Shown here piece after piece: positions 45,009-53,911 of a DNA stretch of 64,000 nucleotides. The notes under the pieces are model-generated. The model was not told the origin of the DNA, did not search any database, and worked only from the letters and a program-made list of their open reading frames with translations. Made by a program: the position numbers and the translations under genes. Source of the stretch: Bacteroidota bacterium (lineage in GTDB: Bacteria > Bacteroidota > Bacteroidia > Cytophagales > Cyclobacteriaceae). Where the stretch lies: the NCBI GenBank assembly GCA_016866385.1, contig VGMU01000001.1, positions 1 to 64,000 of the forward strand, written 5' to 3'. Every line of letters begins with the position of its first letter. Position 1 is the stretch's first letter.

Positions 45009-47729
45009 TTACTTATATAAGCCATTAAACAGGAGTTTAAAGGTGCCGTGAGACTGTCCCCTGAAGGTTATTTCAGGCCCAAAAGCATACAAGGTGCCTT
45101 TTCCTACCTTAGCTTCGAAGGCAGTTACGCCGTGTTTCAGGTAATGTTGACCCCAAGCCCAGCCACTACGTAAGGGAGGATCAGCTCCAAACCAGGCCAA
45201 TGGCTTAACTCCTGCACCCAAAGCCTCAGGGCTTAGTCTAAACACAGGACTATTGTTAAATAAAACATCGGCTTTTGCCTCCATTCCAAAATTGATGGGC
45301 GCTGATTGATCTACCTGCATTTCCAAAACGCTTCCAGGGATATAAAACTTTTCTCCACTCAATCCTTTTTCTTTTCCATTCACCACCTCCACCAAGGCAT
45401 TGGACACAGGAAGGCCCAAGTGATTGGCTAAGGAGGTAGCAGATCCCACCGTGAGGATTTGACCCCCATTTTCTAGAAATTCCTTCAATTGGGGAATTGA
45501 TTTTTCAACCGAAAGCCTGCCCAACATGGAGTGGTACTCCGCTGGGATGTCCTCCTTTTTCGGTTGTGCCCCAGCACCATATCCTCCCAAAGCTCCAGGC
45601 ATGCCTGGCCCAATGAATAGCAGGACATCGTACTTCTGGTTTAAACTGCCTTCATCGATTTCCATGGGAAAAACCTGTGCATAATCGAAATGAAACTGCT
45701 CCAAAATCCATCGCGTCCAACCCGACGGCATAGAACCCCCATAGTAATCGTATAGCCCAATCCGTGCTGGCTTGATTTCCTTTGCCCCAGCAGGCAATCC
45801 TCGCGCTGCCATAGGCATCACTCCATAATTTTTTGCTGCTTCTTCCAGGATCTTTTTACCTCCATTTGGCACATAAAATGAACCCGCTGGAATAGATCCC
45901 GAGGCCGATTGGGTACGGTAAACCTTTACCTTTCCTTTGAGCAAATCATTTACTGCTTTGAAGGTATCGTTGACTCGAGCATCAAGGAAATAGCCCGATC
46001 CAGAAGCAGGTAACACCGAAGACTTAGGAACAAGCAATTGCTCGTAAGGAACAGCTTCAAAAGGCCCCTCGAATCCTTCCAAGATTCGATCTACTTCAAT
46101 CCCCATTTGATAAGCCAGGGTCCAGCCTGCCGCATCGTAAGGACGTACAGGAGGCCCTCCGGGATATAAGAAATCATTGGGATGGTCTTGAGCTTCAAAC
46201 ATATCCAGGACATGAGGCCTAAATGCCTGGGCCATCTTGACAATATACGATCCCTTGGGATAGGATTTTCCTTGGACAGTAAAGCCTTCTGTAGCCTGAT
46301 GCACTTGAATTCCTGATTTAATTAAGGCATTCAAAAACTTAATCGCCGTTGGGAAATCAGCTTGATCCGCCGATAAAATGTATCCTCTAGGATCTCTATT
46401 TTCAGGATTTGCATAGACCGAATCATAAAATGAAAGGGGGATGCCCGAGCGGAAACCGAAATGGGCATCTTCCTCATTTTCAGCTTCTTTCTTCTTTTGA
46501 GTGGCGTCAAATGTGACTTGAATCTCTTGAGCATATTTGGGGTATCTGGTCCAAGTATCGGTATTGCCCCTATCTATGGATTTTTTACCCATGAGGTAAA
46601 AGTTGTAGAGCAACTCGTCTCCATGCCTAACGGCATGGTTAAGTATAGCATAATTCATAGATACCGAATAGTCAATTGAGGTTCTAAAAGACCATGGCCC
46701 CGGTGTGACAGGAAAAGGATTGCCATTGTTAGGAATCAATCTATCTGGCACCAAAGGAATAGAATAGGGTGAAGGATCACCAACGATTTCGGTGAGGATA
46801 CCGATCATGTTATGGTAATAAGGGGTCGTACGCAAGCCACCATTCCACCAGGTAGAAAACACCGAACCGTCAAGTCTTGCATATCCTGGCTTTTCTTCCT
46901 GGTGCAGGCGATTGATCATGGCTGCTCCTACGGCATCCAAACTGGTGATAATCAAAGGATCGAAGACATGATTAAACGGATCTCGGTAGGGAGGACCCGC
47001 TACTACGGTGCCTGCCGGTCCCGCTTGGTGGTGATTGTATACGATCTGAGGCAACCATTCCAGGTACAATTGCCTAGAGATGTTGGTAGATTCCTTCATG
47101 TTATTCATGTAGAAATCCCTATTGTTGTCATGCCCAATATACTTTTGGTACAAAACAGGAATATTTTTATTCCTTTTGGACATGTCCTCAGGAAGCATGT
47201 ACCAGTTGGACATGATTTCCATGCCGTCTGGATTGACATGGACCAACAAGATGATGACCTCATCCAAAATCCGCAAGGTCTCTTCGTCTTGCCGAGTTGC
47301 CAACTGGTAGAGGGTTTCAATAAGCTGCTGCGCACCTACTACCTCATTGGCATGCAATCCCCCATCTATCCATACCAGGGGTTTGCCTTGCGAGGCCAAA
47401 GCTTTGGCTTCTTCCACGCTTACTTCAGCCCGGCCTAATTTCCTAGAGATTTCCTTATAACGCTCCAATTCTGGGAAATTTTTGGGTGCAGTAATTACCA
47501 ATAGGGGTTGCTCTCTACCAAATTCCGTTTGCCCAATTGACCTAAATTCCACCCGATCAGAAAGCTCTGCTACCTTTTTAAAATAGGCTTCCGTTTGTGT
47601 GAAGTTGGCCAACTGATAGGGTGAGCCTATATCAAATCCAAAATGCGCTTTAGGACTAGGAATTTCTTGTGCAAATAAAAACGGAGGAACTAAAACGAAT
47701 AAGAGAAGGATAAGGCCAAGTCTTTTCAT
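45009..47729 (-). CDS. M14 family zinc carboxypeptidase, exported
   Basis: A 906-residue protein with a signal peptide (MKRLGLILLLFVLVPPFLFA). The M14 domain covers about 40-400, with zinc ligands H126 and E129 in WIDGGLHANEVVGAQQL. A third-ligand candidate lies in LPQIVYNHHQAGPAGT. GREQPLLVITAP is a substrate-site strand. The remaining 500 residues include a glutamine-amidotransferase-like region (LFIGPGMPGALGGYG, LKEFLENGGQILTVGS), a known combination in Bacteroidota. It probably digests peptides in the periplasm or outside. Confidence 0.88.
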   Translation of the reverse strand: MKRLGLILLLFVLVPPFLFAQEIPSPKAHFGFDIGSPYQLANFTQTEAYFKKVAELSDRVEFRSIGQTEFGREQPLLVITAPKNFPELERYKEISRKLGRAEVSVEEAKALASQGKPLVWIDGGLHANEVVGAQQLIETLYQLATRQDEETLRILDEVIILLVHVNPDGMEIMSNWYMLPEDMSKRNKNIPVLYQKYIGHDNNRDFYMNNMKESTNISRQLYLEWLPQIVYNHHQAGPAGTVVAGPPYRDPFNHVFDPLIITSLDAVGAAMINRLHQEEKPGYARLDGSVFSTWWNGGLRTTPYYHNMIGILTEIVGDPSPYSIPLVPDRLIPNNGNPFPVTPGPWSFRTSIDYSVSMNYAILNHAVRHGDELLYNFYLMGKKSIDRGNTDTWTRYPKYAQEIQVTFDATQKKKEAENEEDAHFGFRSGIPLSFYDSVYANPENRDPRGYILSADQADFPTAIKFLNALIKSGIQVHQATEGFTVQGKSYPKGSYIVKMAQAFRPHVLDMFEAQDHPNDFLYPGGPPVRPYDAAGWTLAYQMGIEVDRILEGFEGPFEAVPYEQLLVPKSSVLPASGSGYFLDARVNDTFKAVNDLLKGKVKVYRTQSASGSIPAGSFYVPNGGKKILEEAAKNYGVMPMAARGLPAGAKEIKPARIGLYDYYGGSMPSGWTRWILEQFHFDYAQVFPMEIDEGSLNQKYDVLLFIGPGMPGALGGYGAGAQPKKEDIPAEYHSMLGRLSVEKSIPQLKEFLENGGQILTVGSATSLANHLGLPVSNALVEVVNGKEKGLSGEKFYIPGSVLEMQVDQSAPINFGMEAKADVLFNNSPVFRLSPEALGAGVKPLAWFGADPPLRSGWAWGQHYLKHGVTAFEAKVGKGTLYAFGPEITFRGQSHGTFKLLFNGLYK

Positions 47730-47963
47730 AGGATAGATGGAAGTATAGGAAATCTAAATTACGGTAATGAATAGATAATTCTGGAAAAAAACATCAAGTG
47801 AGAGCAAATTTTACAGGAAAGGAAGATTTCCTAACTAAACTAAATTTACAATCTTCCACAAGCTTTGTTTCCTCTAAAGATTTCTAAGCCAGTGGATTGC
47901 TTCATGAAAAAAGATTTTCGTACTAGCCCCTAGCCGAACGCTTTCACCTTACCTCAAAATCAT

Positions 47964-47971
47964 TACTTTTG
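47964..47971 (+). promoter_or_regulatory. Promoter of prs-rplY, -7 box
   Basis: TACTTTTG matches TAnnTTTG exactly. TTTC at 47942-47945 is a partial -33 box at 18-bp spacing. It predicts a leader of about 40 nt before prs. Confidence 0.6.
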
Positions 47972-48019
47972 TTTACCGGTCTTTCCAAAACACCTCCCAC
48001 TAACCTATCCCTTTGACCT

Positions 48020-48946
48020 ATGTCTGAAGTAAAAATCTTTGCTGGCTCCAATAGCATAGAGTTGGCTCAAAAAATCTCCAAGAGCTACGGCAAAAAACTA
48101 GGCGACCTTACCCTTTCTCGATTTAGCGACGGGGAAATGTCCCCTAGCTTTGATGAATCTATCCGAGGATGTACGGTATTTATCATTCAGAGCACCAATC
48201 CTCCCAGCGACAATTTGCTAGAACTCTGTTTGATGATCGATGCAGCCAAAAGAGCTAGTGCATACAAGGTTTGTGCAGTAATTCCTTACTTTGGCTATGC
48301 CCGACAAGACCGAAAGGACAGACCCAGGGTGTCTATTGCCGCCAAACTAATTGCCAACATGCTGACTTCTGCTGGGGCAGATCGGGTGATTGCCTGCGAC
48401 CTACATGCGGGACAAATTCAAGGTTTTTTTGATATACCATTGGATCATTTGAATGGATCTGCTATATTTGCGCCCTATTTGAGTTCGCTTAGGCTTCCAG
48501 AAATGATCTTCGCGGCTCCCGATGTAGGAGGAGTAGCTAGAGCTAGATCCTTTGCCAAGCACTTTGAAGTAGAAATGGTCGTCTGTGATAAGCACAGAAA
48601 AAGAGCCAACGAGATTGCCTCCATGCAAGTGATTGGAGATGTAGAAGGAAAGGATGTTGTTCTCGTGGATGATTTGGTAGATACGGCTGGCACCTTATGC
48701 AAAGCTGCACAAATCATTCTTGAAAAAGGAGCTAATTCTGTAAGGGCCGTCGTGACCCACGGGGTACTTTCAGGAAAAGCCTATGAAAATATTGAAAATT
48801 CTGTTTTGGAAGAATTGGTTATCACCGATACCATCCCTTTAAAGCAGCAATCTTCAAAAATTAGGGTATTGAGTGTAGGAGAATTGTTTAGCAAAGCTAT
48901 TCATGCCGTCACGGGCAACACCTCCATCAGTTCTCTTTTTATCTAG
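48020..48946 (+). CDS. prs: Ribose-phosphate pyrophosphokinase
   Basis: A 308-residue PRPP synthase. It starts with KIFAGSNSIELAQKISKSYG, then LSRFSDGEMSP. YFGYARQDRKDRPRVSIAAK is the ATP-site flexible-loop segment, and VLVDDLVDTAGTLCKAA is the PRPP-binding loop. It makes PRPP from ribose 5-phosphate and ATP for nucleotides, histidine and tryptophan. rplY follows 24 bp downstream as usual in this phylum. Confidence 0.97.
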   Translation: MSEVKIFAGSNSIELAQKISKSYGKKLGDLTLSRFSDGEMSPSFDESIRGCTVFIIQSTNPPSDNLLELCLMIDAAKRASAYKVCAVIPYFGYARQDRKDRPRVSIAAKLIANMLTSAGADRVIACDLHAGQIQGFFDIPLDHLNGSAIFAPYLSSLRLPEMIFAAPDVGGVARARSFAKHFEVEMVVCDKHRKRANEIASMQVIGDVEGKDVVLVDDLVDTAGTLCKAAQIILEKGANSVRAVVTHGVLSGKAYENIENSVLEELVITDTIPLKQQSSKIRVLSVGELFSKAIHAVTGNTSISSLFI

Positions 48947-48970
48947 AACCAATTTTAAATACACATATAC

Positions 48971-49543
48971 ATGAAAACACTAGAGATTATAGGGTTTAAA
49001 AGAGCAAATCTCGACAGTGCTGCTTTGAATGAAATCAGAGATGCCGGCAATGTTCCCTGCGTGGTTTACGGTCCAGGTATTCCTGAGCAAATTCATTTCT
49101 ATTCCCCAGCCATCCTTTTCAGAAATTTGATTTATACTCCAGAAGTTCACCTGGTAGAATTAAACATAGAAGGAAAAATCGTAAAAGCGGTTCTTAAAGA
49201 AGCGCAGTTTCACCCGGTAAGCGATGTACTGCTTCATGCGGACTTCATGGCATATACCGAAGACAAGGCCATCAAATTTGAAATTCCAGTTAAAATTGAA
49301 GGAAGCTCTCCTGGACTAGCCCAAGGGGGTAAGTTGGAGTTTAAGACCAGAAAATTGAAAGTAAAAGGTACTGCCAAGTCCCTTCCTGACTACATCACAG
49401 TAGATATCAGTACCCTTGATTTGGGTAAATCATTTAAAGTAGGTGAGTTGAAGCCTCAAGGATTTGAAATCCTCACCTCTCCCAACGTAACCATCGTTAC
49501 CGTGGGAATTCCAAGAGCTCTCCGTGGAAAGAAGGCGGAATAA
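48971..49543 (+). CDS. rplY: 50S ribosomal protein L25/general stress protein Ctc
   Basis: A 190-residue L25 of the long CTC type. The N-terminal domain includes NVPCVVYGPGIPEQIHFY and HPVSDVLLHADFMAY; the C-terminal TL5/CTC domain follows from about residue 95. It binds 5S rRNA. It is the second gene of the prs operon and is followed by a strong terminator. Confidence 0.95.
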   Translation: MKTLEIIGFKRANLDSAALNEIRDAGNVPCVVYGPGIPEQIHFYSPAILFRNLIYTPEVHLVELNIEGKIVKAVLKEAQFHPVSDVLLHADFMAYTEDKAIKFEIPVKIEGSSPGLAQGGKLEFKTRKLKVKGTAKSLPDYITVDISTLDLGKSFKVGELKPQGFEILTSPNVTIVTVGIPRALRGKKAE

Positions 49544-49563
49544 TCTTAGAGGATATCTCATAC

Positions 49564-49600
49564 AAATCCTGCTCTTTACCGAGCAGGATTTTTTATTTTT
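49564..49600 (+). terminator. Intrinsic terminator after rplY
   Basis: AAATCCTGCTC (49564-49574) pairs with GAGCAGGATTT (49581-49591) around TTTACC, followed by a T-rich tract to 49600. Its T tract contains the -7 box of the next gene. Confidence 0.92.
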
Positions 49601-49601
49601 G
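49594..49601 (+). promoter_or_regulatory. Promoter of pth, -7 box within the terminator tail
   Basis: TATTTTTG fits TAnnTTTG exactly and overlaps the T tract of the preceding terminator. It predicts a start near 49608, about 14 nt before the pth ATG. No good TTTG lies at -33; the hairpin sequence occupies that place. Confidence 0.45.
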
Positions 49602-49621
49602 TACCAGTCAACTAAGATCTC

Positions 49622-50182
49622 ATGAATTACCTGCTGGTAGGTTTGGGGAATATTGGTCCCGCCTACGAACTCACACGTCACAACATTGGTTTCCTTACCC
49701 TTGACCGATTGGCAGACCAACAGGGTATTTTATGGAAAAGTGAGCGCCTAGCTTTTAAAACAGAATTTAAGCATAAAGGGAGGAGCATTCACCTGATCAA
49801 GCCTACCACTTTTATGAACCTGAGTGGGAAAGCTGTCAACTACTGGATGCAGGCCCTGCGTATTCCCAAAGAAAATGTGCTTGTGATTGTAGATGACGTG
49901 GCATTGCCCTTTGAAAAATTGAGGATGCGGCCCAAGGGAAGTTCGGCTGGGCATAATGGGTTAAAAAATATCGAAGAGCTTTGCGGCGGACAAGATTACC
50001 CAAGGCTAAGGATGGGAATTGGAGATCATTATCCCAAAGGAGGTCAGGTAAACTATGTGTTGGGAAAGTTTACTCCAGAAGAATTTGAAGCTCTTCCCCA
50101 GGTTATGGATAAAGCCATAGACATGACACTAGCTTTTTGTACCCAAGGGATAGCTCCTACCATGACCCAGTACAACGATTGA
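49622..50182 (+). CDS. pth: Peptidyl-tRNA hydrolase
   Basis: A 186-residue enzyme. MNYLLVGLGNIGPAYELTRH gives conserved N10 and the catalytic H20. LIKPTTFMNLSGKAV and VIVDDVALPFEKLRMRPKG follow, with the conserved aspartate of DDVALP, then GSSAGHNGLKNIEE. It releases tRNA from peptidyl-tRNAs dropped by ribosomes. It follows rplY with its own candidate promoter. Confidence 0.96.
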   Translation: MNYLLVGLGNIGPAYELTRHNIGFLTLDRLADQQGILWKSERLAFKTEFKHKGRSIHLIKPTTFMNLSGKAVNYWMQALRIPKENVLVIVDDVALPFEKLRMRPKGSSAGHNGLKNIEELCGGQDYPRLRMGIGDHYPKGGQVNYVLGKFTPEEFEALPQVMDKAIDMTLAFCTQGIAPTMTQYND

Positions 50183-50255
50183 TTTCCATTGGGATTTGGA
50201 ATTGACGCAGCCAACTTATTTCTTTGTACTCGATCTAACACACTGATTTTATAAA

Positions 50256-50363
50256 GAAGAGGCGAGAGACTAGGCTCCCTGACCCTCTGGCAACCCTCCC
50301 CCTTGGGGAGTAAGGTGCCAAATCCTACCCGAGGCGGGAACTATAAATGGAAGACACCTCTCT
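50256..50363 (+). promoter_or_regulatory. SAM riboswitch (S-box/SAM-I superfamily)
   Basis: The conserved cores GAGAGACTAGG, CTCTGGCAACC and GGTGCCAAATCC occur in S-box order. P1 is AGAGG (50258-50262) with CCTCT (50357-50361); inner hairpins include CTCCC-CCTTG-GGGAG. It lies before a methionine-synthesis gene, in line with SAM sensing. After it no hairpin with a T run is seen. An interrupted stem, CTACC...TGATG (50362-50375) with CATCAGGTAG (50409-50418), might form part of the expression platform. SAM-I versus a SAM-IV-like variant cannot be settled by eye. Confidence 0.85.
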
Positions 50364-50448
50364 ACCAGTTTGATGTTTCTTTTCCCTTCTCCGGAAAATT
50401 TTCTTTTTCATCAGGTAGTCTTGGATAAAAGCTAAACAACCCCTTGCC

Positions 50449-51621
50449 ATGCCTCATTTCGAAACCGACGCCATTCGCATCCAACAACGGTCCAACCAAA
50501 GGGAACATGCTACTGCATTGTACCTAAGTTCAAGCTTTACTTTTGAATCAGCAGAAGAGGCACGAGCCATGTTTGCAGATGAAATCCCAGGCAATATCTA
50601 TTCTAGGTATTCCAATCCTAATACCGCAGAACTAATAGAAAAAGTATGTGCGGCAGAAGGTACGGAGGGAGGCATTGCTACCGCCTCGGGGATGGCTGCC
50701 ATGTTTGGGAGTATTGCTTCTTTACTGCAACAGGGGGACCATATCTTGGCCTCGAGGTCCTTGTTTGGCTCTACCCATCAGCTGCTGACGCGCGTATTTC
50801 CTAAGTGGGGAATTAGCTCTACGTATGGGGATATTTCCGATTACAAAAACTGGGAAAAACTCGTACAGCCCAATACCAAAATGCTTTTTTTAGAAACCCC
50901 CTCAAATCCAGGCTTAGAAATTATTGACTTGGAATGGGCTGGAGAATTTGCAAAAGCCCACGGTTTAATTTTGGTAGTCGATAACTGTTTTGCCACCCCT
51001 TACCTGCAGCAGCCCGCCAAATGGGGGGCTCACCTGGTCACCCACAGCGCCACCAAATACATGGATGGACAGGGTCGTGTCTTAGGAGGATTGATTCTTG
51101 GAAAAAAAGAACTCATACAGGAGGTGCAATTTTTCACCCGGCATACAGGCCCATCCCTATCCCCGTTCAATGCCTGGATCCTTTCCAAAAGCTTGGAGAC
51201 CCTAGCGATAAGAATGGATAGACATTGTGAAAGTGCCCTCACCCTAGCTCAAACCTTGGAAGGACATCCCGAAATAGAACGGGTGAAATATCCATTTTTA
51301 AAATCCCATCCCCAGCACGAATTGGCTCTTAAGCAAATGAAAGCAGGAGGAGGAATCTTGACCCTAAGCCTAAAAGGAGGCCTAGCACGAGCACAACGCT
51401 TTATCGATCAGCTACAGATGATCTCTGTTACTCCCAATCTGGGAGACAGTCGAAGTATCGTCACCCATCCGGCTTCTACTACACATAGCAAATTGACCCA
51501 AGAGGAAAGGCAAAGAGTAGGCATTTCGGATGGATTGGTTAGAATTTCTGTAGGATTAGAACATCCCGAGGATATCCTCCAAGACATCCTTCTGGCAATA
51601 GAGTCTTCTACTAAAGCCTAA
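50449..51621 (+). CDS. metZ: Trans-sulfuration family PLP enzyme, probably O-succinylhomoserine sulfhydrylase
   Basis: A 390-residue Cys/Met metabolism PLP enzyme. SRYSNPNTAELIEKVCAAEG holds the phosphate-binding region, TASGMAAM (78-85) the cofactor loop, VVDNCFATPYLQQP the aspartate that binds the pyridine nitrogen, and K203 in HSATKYMDGQGR the Schiff base. The SAM riboswitch upstream ties it to methionine synthesis, favouring O-succinyl- or O-acetylhomoserine sulfhydrylase over cystathionine lyase; cystathionine gamma-synthase is an alternative. It ends 2 bp before the convergent FG-GAP gene. Confidence 0.85.
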   Translation: MPHFETDAIRIQQRSNQREHATALYLSSSFTFESAEEARAMFADEIPGNIYSRYSNPNTAELIEKVCAAEGTEGGIATASGMAAMFGSIASLLQQGDHILASRSLFGSTHQLLTRVFPKWGISSTYGDISDYKNWEKLVQPNTKMLFLETPSNPGLEIIDLEWAGEFAKAHGLILVVDNCFATPYLQQPAKWGAHLVTHSATKYMDGQGRVLGGLILGKKELIQEVQFFTRHTGPSLSPFNAWILSKSLETLAIRMDRHCESALTLAQTLEGHPEIERVKYPFLKSHPQHELALKQMKAGGGILTLSLKGGLARAQRFIDQLQMISVTPNLGDSRSIVTHPASTTHSKLTQEERQRVGISDGLVRISVGLEHPEDILQDILLAIESSTKA

Positions 51622-51622
51622 A

Positions 51623-53161
51623 TTATGGCTTCAGGGTATTTCTAAAGATAATAAAGGGCTTCCAACGCTCTTTAGGTGCCTGGTAGAGCTGATCAAAAGC
51701 AAATGCGCCTACCACCACATCTTGGTCTCCATCTAGGTCCAAATCCCCCTGAGTAAGGGTCAGCCAATGTCCATCTACCTGCTTATCCAGGGAAAAAGGT
51801 GTAAATGCTAAGGACTTCGTCTGCTTAAAAAAGAGCAAATTTTGGCTAGGGACTTGGTTTTTGTCTGGAAAAAAAGAAATGACAAATAGGTCCTTTTTCC
51901 CATCCTGATCAAAATCTCCAAGTTCTAATCCGCTTGCTCCATGCATGGGGTAAAACCAGGCTTCCTCAAATGCGCCCTCCGTAGTGGAAGTGAAAATATG
52001 AACGCCATGGTATTTTTTTAAGATTTGACTTTGATCTGCGTTGTCCCCATTGACCAAAATAATTTCTTTTTTTCCATCTCCATCCATATCTTCCCAACGA
52101 AAATCACTAGAACCAAAAGCGGGATGAAAGGCCAAAAGTTGCTTCTCCTTAAATTTGCCATCTCCCTGATTATAAAAAAGTAAGAGTGCTTCCTTTGCTT
52201 GCGTCATCAAGGTCAGGATATCCAAATCCCCATCTTGGTCATAGTCTACCGCCAAGGACCTTCTAGCACCTGGCTCATTTTTTAAGATCACTTCCTTCCA
52301 TCCCTTGCCTTCGCTGAGAAACAAGCTGAGTTTTCCCAAATGGTTTCCAAATTGAGAGACCACGTAATCTCGCTTCCCATCCAGGTTCCAATCCCCTACC
52401 TCCATATCCACCGGACGCATGAGTCGATCCAATACAGGCAGATCCTTCCAGCGCTTTGTGTCCCTAGAAAAATGTGAAAGAATACCTAAAGAATCGTTGG
52501 CGGGATCCATCAATCCCATGGCAAGTAAGTCAAAGGAGCGATCGGAATTCCAATGTAGATCTACCGGTGCTACAGCAGTGGGTAAGGAATCTATTGTGGC
52601 AAATCCTTTCTTGGAATCCAGCCAAAACAATGCTTTAAATCTGTGTCCTACGAGTAGATCTCCCGACTGGGGATGTATGGTCAATAGGGTAGTTAAGCTG
52701 GAGCGAACCTTAGGAAATTCAGGAATTTCCAATTTAAATCCAGGAATTCCCAATTGAGGAGTTTGTTTTGGGTCCTGGGGTAAGGGGGATTCCGGTGCAT
52801 TCTCCAAGTAATAGGCCTCCAATTTCTGCCAATTCTCCCTCGTGATGTACGGGGTTTTGGAATAAATCCCGTCTGGCACCCCTTCGTCTTCAGGGAGGGT
52901 AGATCCAAAATCTTCCTCCAAGTAAAGTCCCATCCGCTTCCTCATATCAGGAAGCACCTTGGCCCAGGTAGCCTTATTCAAAATATCTGGAGAAGGCATC
53001 AAGTGACATGCCGCACAGTATCCCTTGGCCAATTGTTCGCCCGAGAGATCTAGATCGGATTGGGACAGCTGGTACAAGCTGGGAGGAGGCTGCTTTCGCT
53101 CAGCTATAGGTTGACAAGCGAATAAAAAAATCATGAACACAAGAAAGAATCCCCAATGCAT
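51623..53161 (-). CDS. FG-GAP/VCBS-repeat lipoprotein with N-terminal CxxCH haem motif
   Basis: A 512-residue lipoprotein (FLVFMIFLFAC, lipid on C16). A single c-type haem motif C49AAC52H53 (KGYCAACHLMPSP) sits in a short cytochrome-like segment (about 40-110). The rest has FG-GAP/VCBS repeats with calcium-binding D-x-D-x-D-G loops: DWNLDGKRD, DYDQDGDLDI, DMDGDGKKEI, DFDQDGKKDL and DLDLDGDQD. It would be a propeller exposed at the outer membrane or in the periplasm. It is third in the operon with asparaginase and cutC (12 bp from cutC). Confidence 0.85.
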   Translation of the reverse strand: MHWGFFLVFMIFLFACQPIAERKQPPPSLYQLSQSDLDLSGEQLAKGYCAACHLMPSPDILNKATWAKVLPDMRKRMGLYLEEDFGSTLPEDEGVPDGIYSKTPYITRENWQKLEAYYLENAPESPLPQDPKQTPQLGIPGFKLEIPEFPKVRSSLTTLLTIHPQSGDLLVGHRFKALFWLDSKKGFATIDSLPTAVAPVDLHWNSDRSFDLLAMGLMDPANDSLGILSHFSRDTKRWKDLPVLDRLMRPVDMEVGDWNLDGKRDYVVSQFGNHLGKLSLFLSEGKGWKEVILKNEPGARRSLAVDYDQDGDLDILTLMTQAKEALLLFYNQGDGKFKEKQLLAFHPAFGSSDFRWEDMDGDGKKEIILVNGDNADQSQILKKYHGVHIFTSTTEGAFEEAWFYPMHGASGLELGDFDQDGKKDLFVISFFPDKNQVPSQNLLFFKQTKSLAFTPFSLDKQVDGHWLTLTQGDLDLDGDQDVVVGAFAFDQLYQAPKERWKPFIIFRNTLKP

Positions 53162-53173
53162 TCACATAATCCT

Positions 53174-53911
53174 TTACAAATGAGATTTAAATTCAACCAC
53201 ACGTTGAGGATTTATACCCAAGTGCTTGGAAAAATCTACAGGGGAAGAAGAAAAAGAAAGCTCAAGATTAATAAATTGATTTTCTGCCTCAAGCAACTGC
53301 TTGCAGGAAGCGTGGATTTCCTTGAGATACCCCGTTTGCTTCAATATAGGAAGATGTTCCGGCTTCAGTCCCCCACCTGGAAGGATTATTAGCGCATCCT
53401 TGGCTTGCGCCAAGAGGTCGGCTACAATTTCCAAGCCCTCACTGAGGGAATTTTTTCCTCCTGAGGTTAAGATTCGTTGAAAGCCAAGCGCCTTGATTTT
53501 TTTCAAGGAATCTTGTAAGTCCACCGATGCGTCAAATGCCCTATGAAAGGTACACGGCTTAGAACCGGCAGCCCTAAGCAAGGATTCGCAAGCGGACTCT
53601 TGCACATACCCCTTGGTATCCAAAGCCCCAAACACAAATCCATCGGCACCTAAATCTCCTAGAAGTTGTATGTCCTGTTTCATTACCCACAATTCCTTCG
53701 CTGAATAAACAAAATCACCCCCTCTCGGTCGAATCATCACAAAGATGGGAATATCGAGTTCGCTCTTTAAAACTTTTAGCATGCCTGCACTGGGCGTTTC
53801 GCCTCCTTCCGGGAAATTGGAGCACAACTCCAATCGATCTATGCCTAAGTGGGCAGCATCCAGTGCGGCTTTTACTGAAAATACCGGGGCTTCAAGAAGG
53901 ATCTTACTCAT
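53174..53911 (-). CDS. cutC: CutC family protein
   Basis: A 245-residue TIM-barrel protein. DRLELCSNFPEGGETPSAGM and IPIFVMIRPRGGDFVYSA are the hallmarks, with FVFGALDTKGYV and TFHRAFDASVDL following. CutC was named for copper homeostasis in E. coli, but the role is disputed and the molecular activity is unknown. It overlaps the asparaginase gene by 4 bp, so translation is coupled. Confidence 0.93.
   Translation of the reverse strand: MSKILLEAPVFSVKAALDAAHLGIDRLELCSNFPEGGETPSAGMLKVLKSELDIPIFVMIRPRGGDFVYSAKELWVMKQDIQLLGDLGADGFVFGALDTKGYVQESACESLLRAAGSKPCTFHRAFDASVDLQDSLKKIKALGFQRILTSGGKNSLSEGLEIVADLLAQAKDALIILPGGGLKPEHLPILKQTGYLKEIHASCKQLLEAENQFINLELSFSSSPVDFSKHLGINPQRVVEFKSHL

Noticed and set aside
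46812-47438. 208-codon plus-strand open frame
   Set aside because: It is antisense to the M14 peptidase domain that contains the zinc motif; it is a shadow of that gene.
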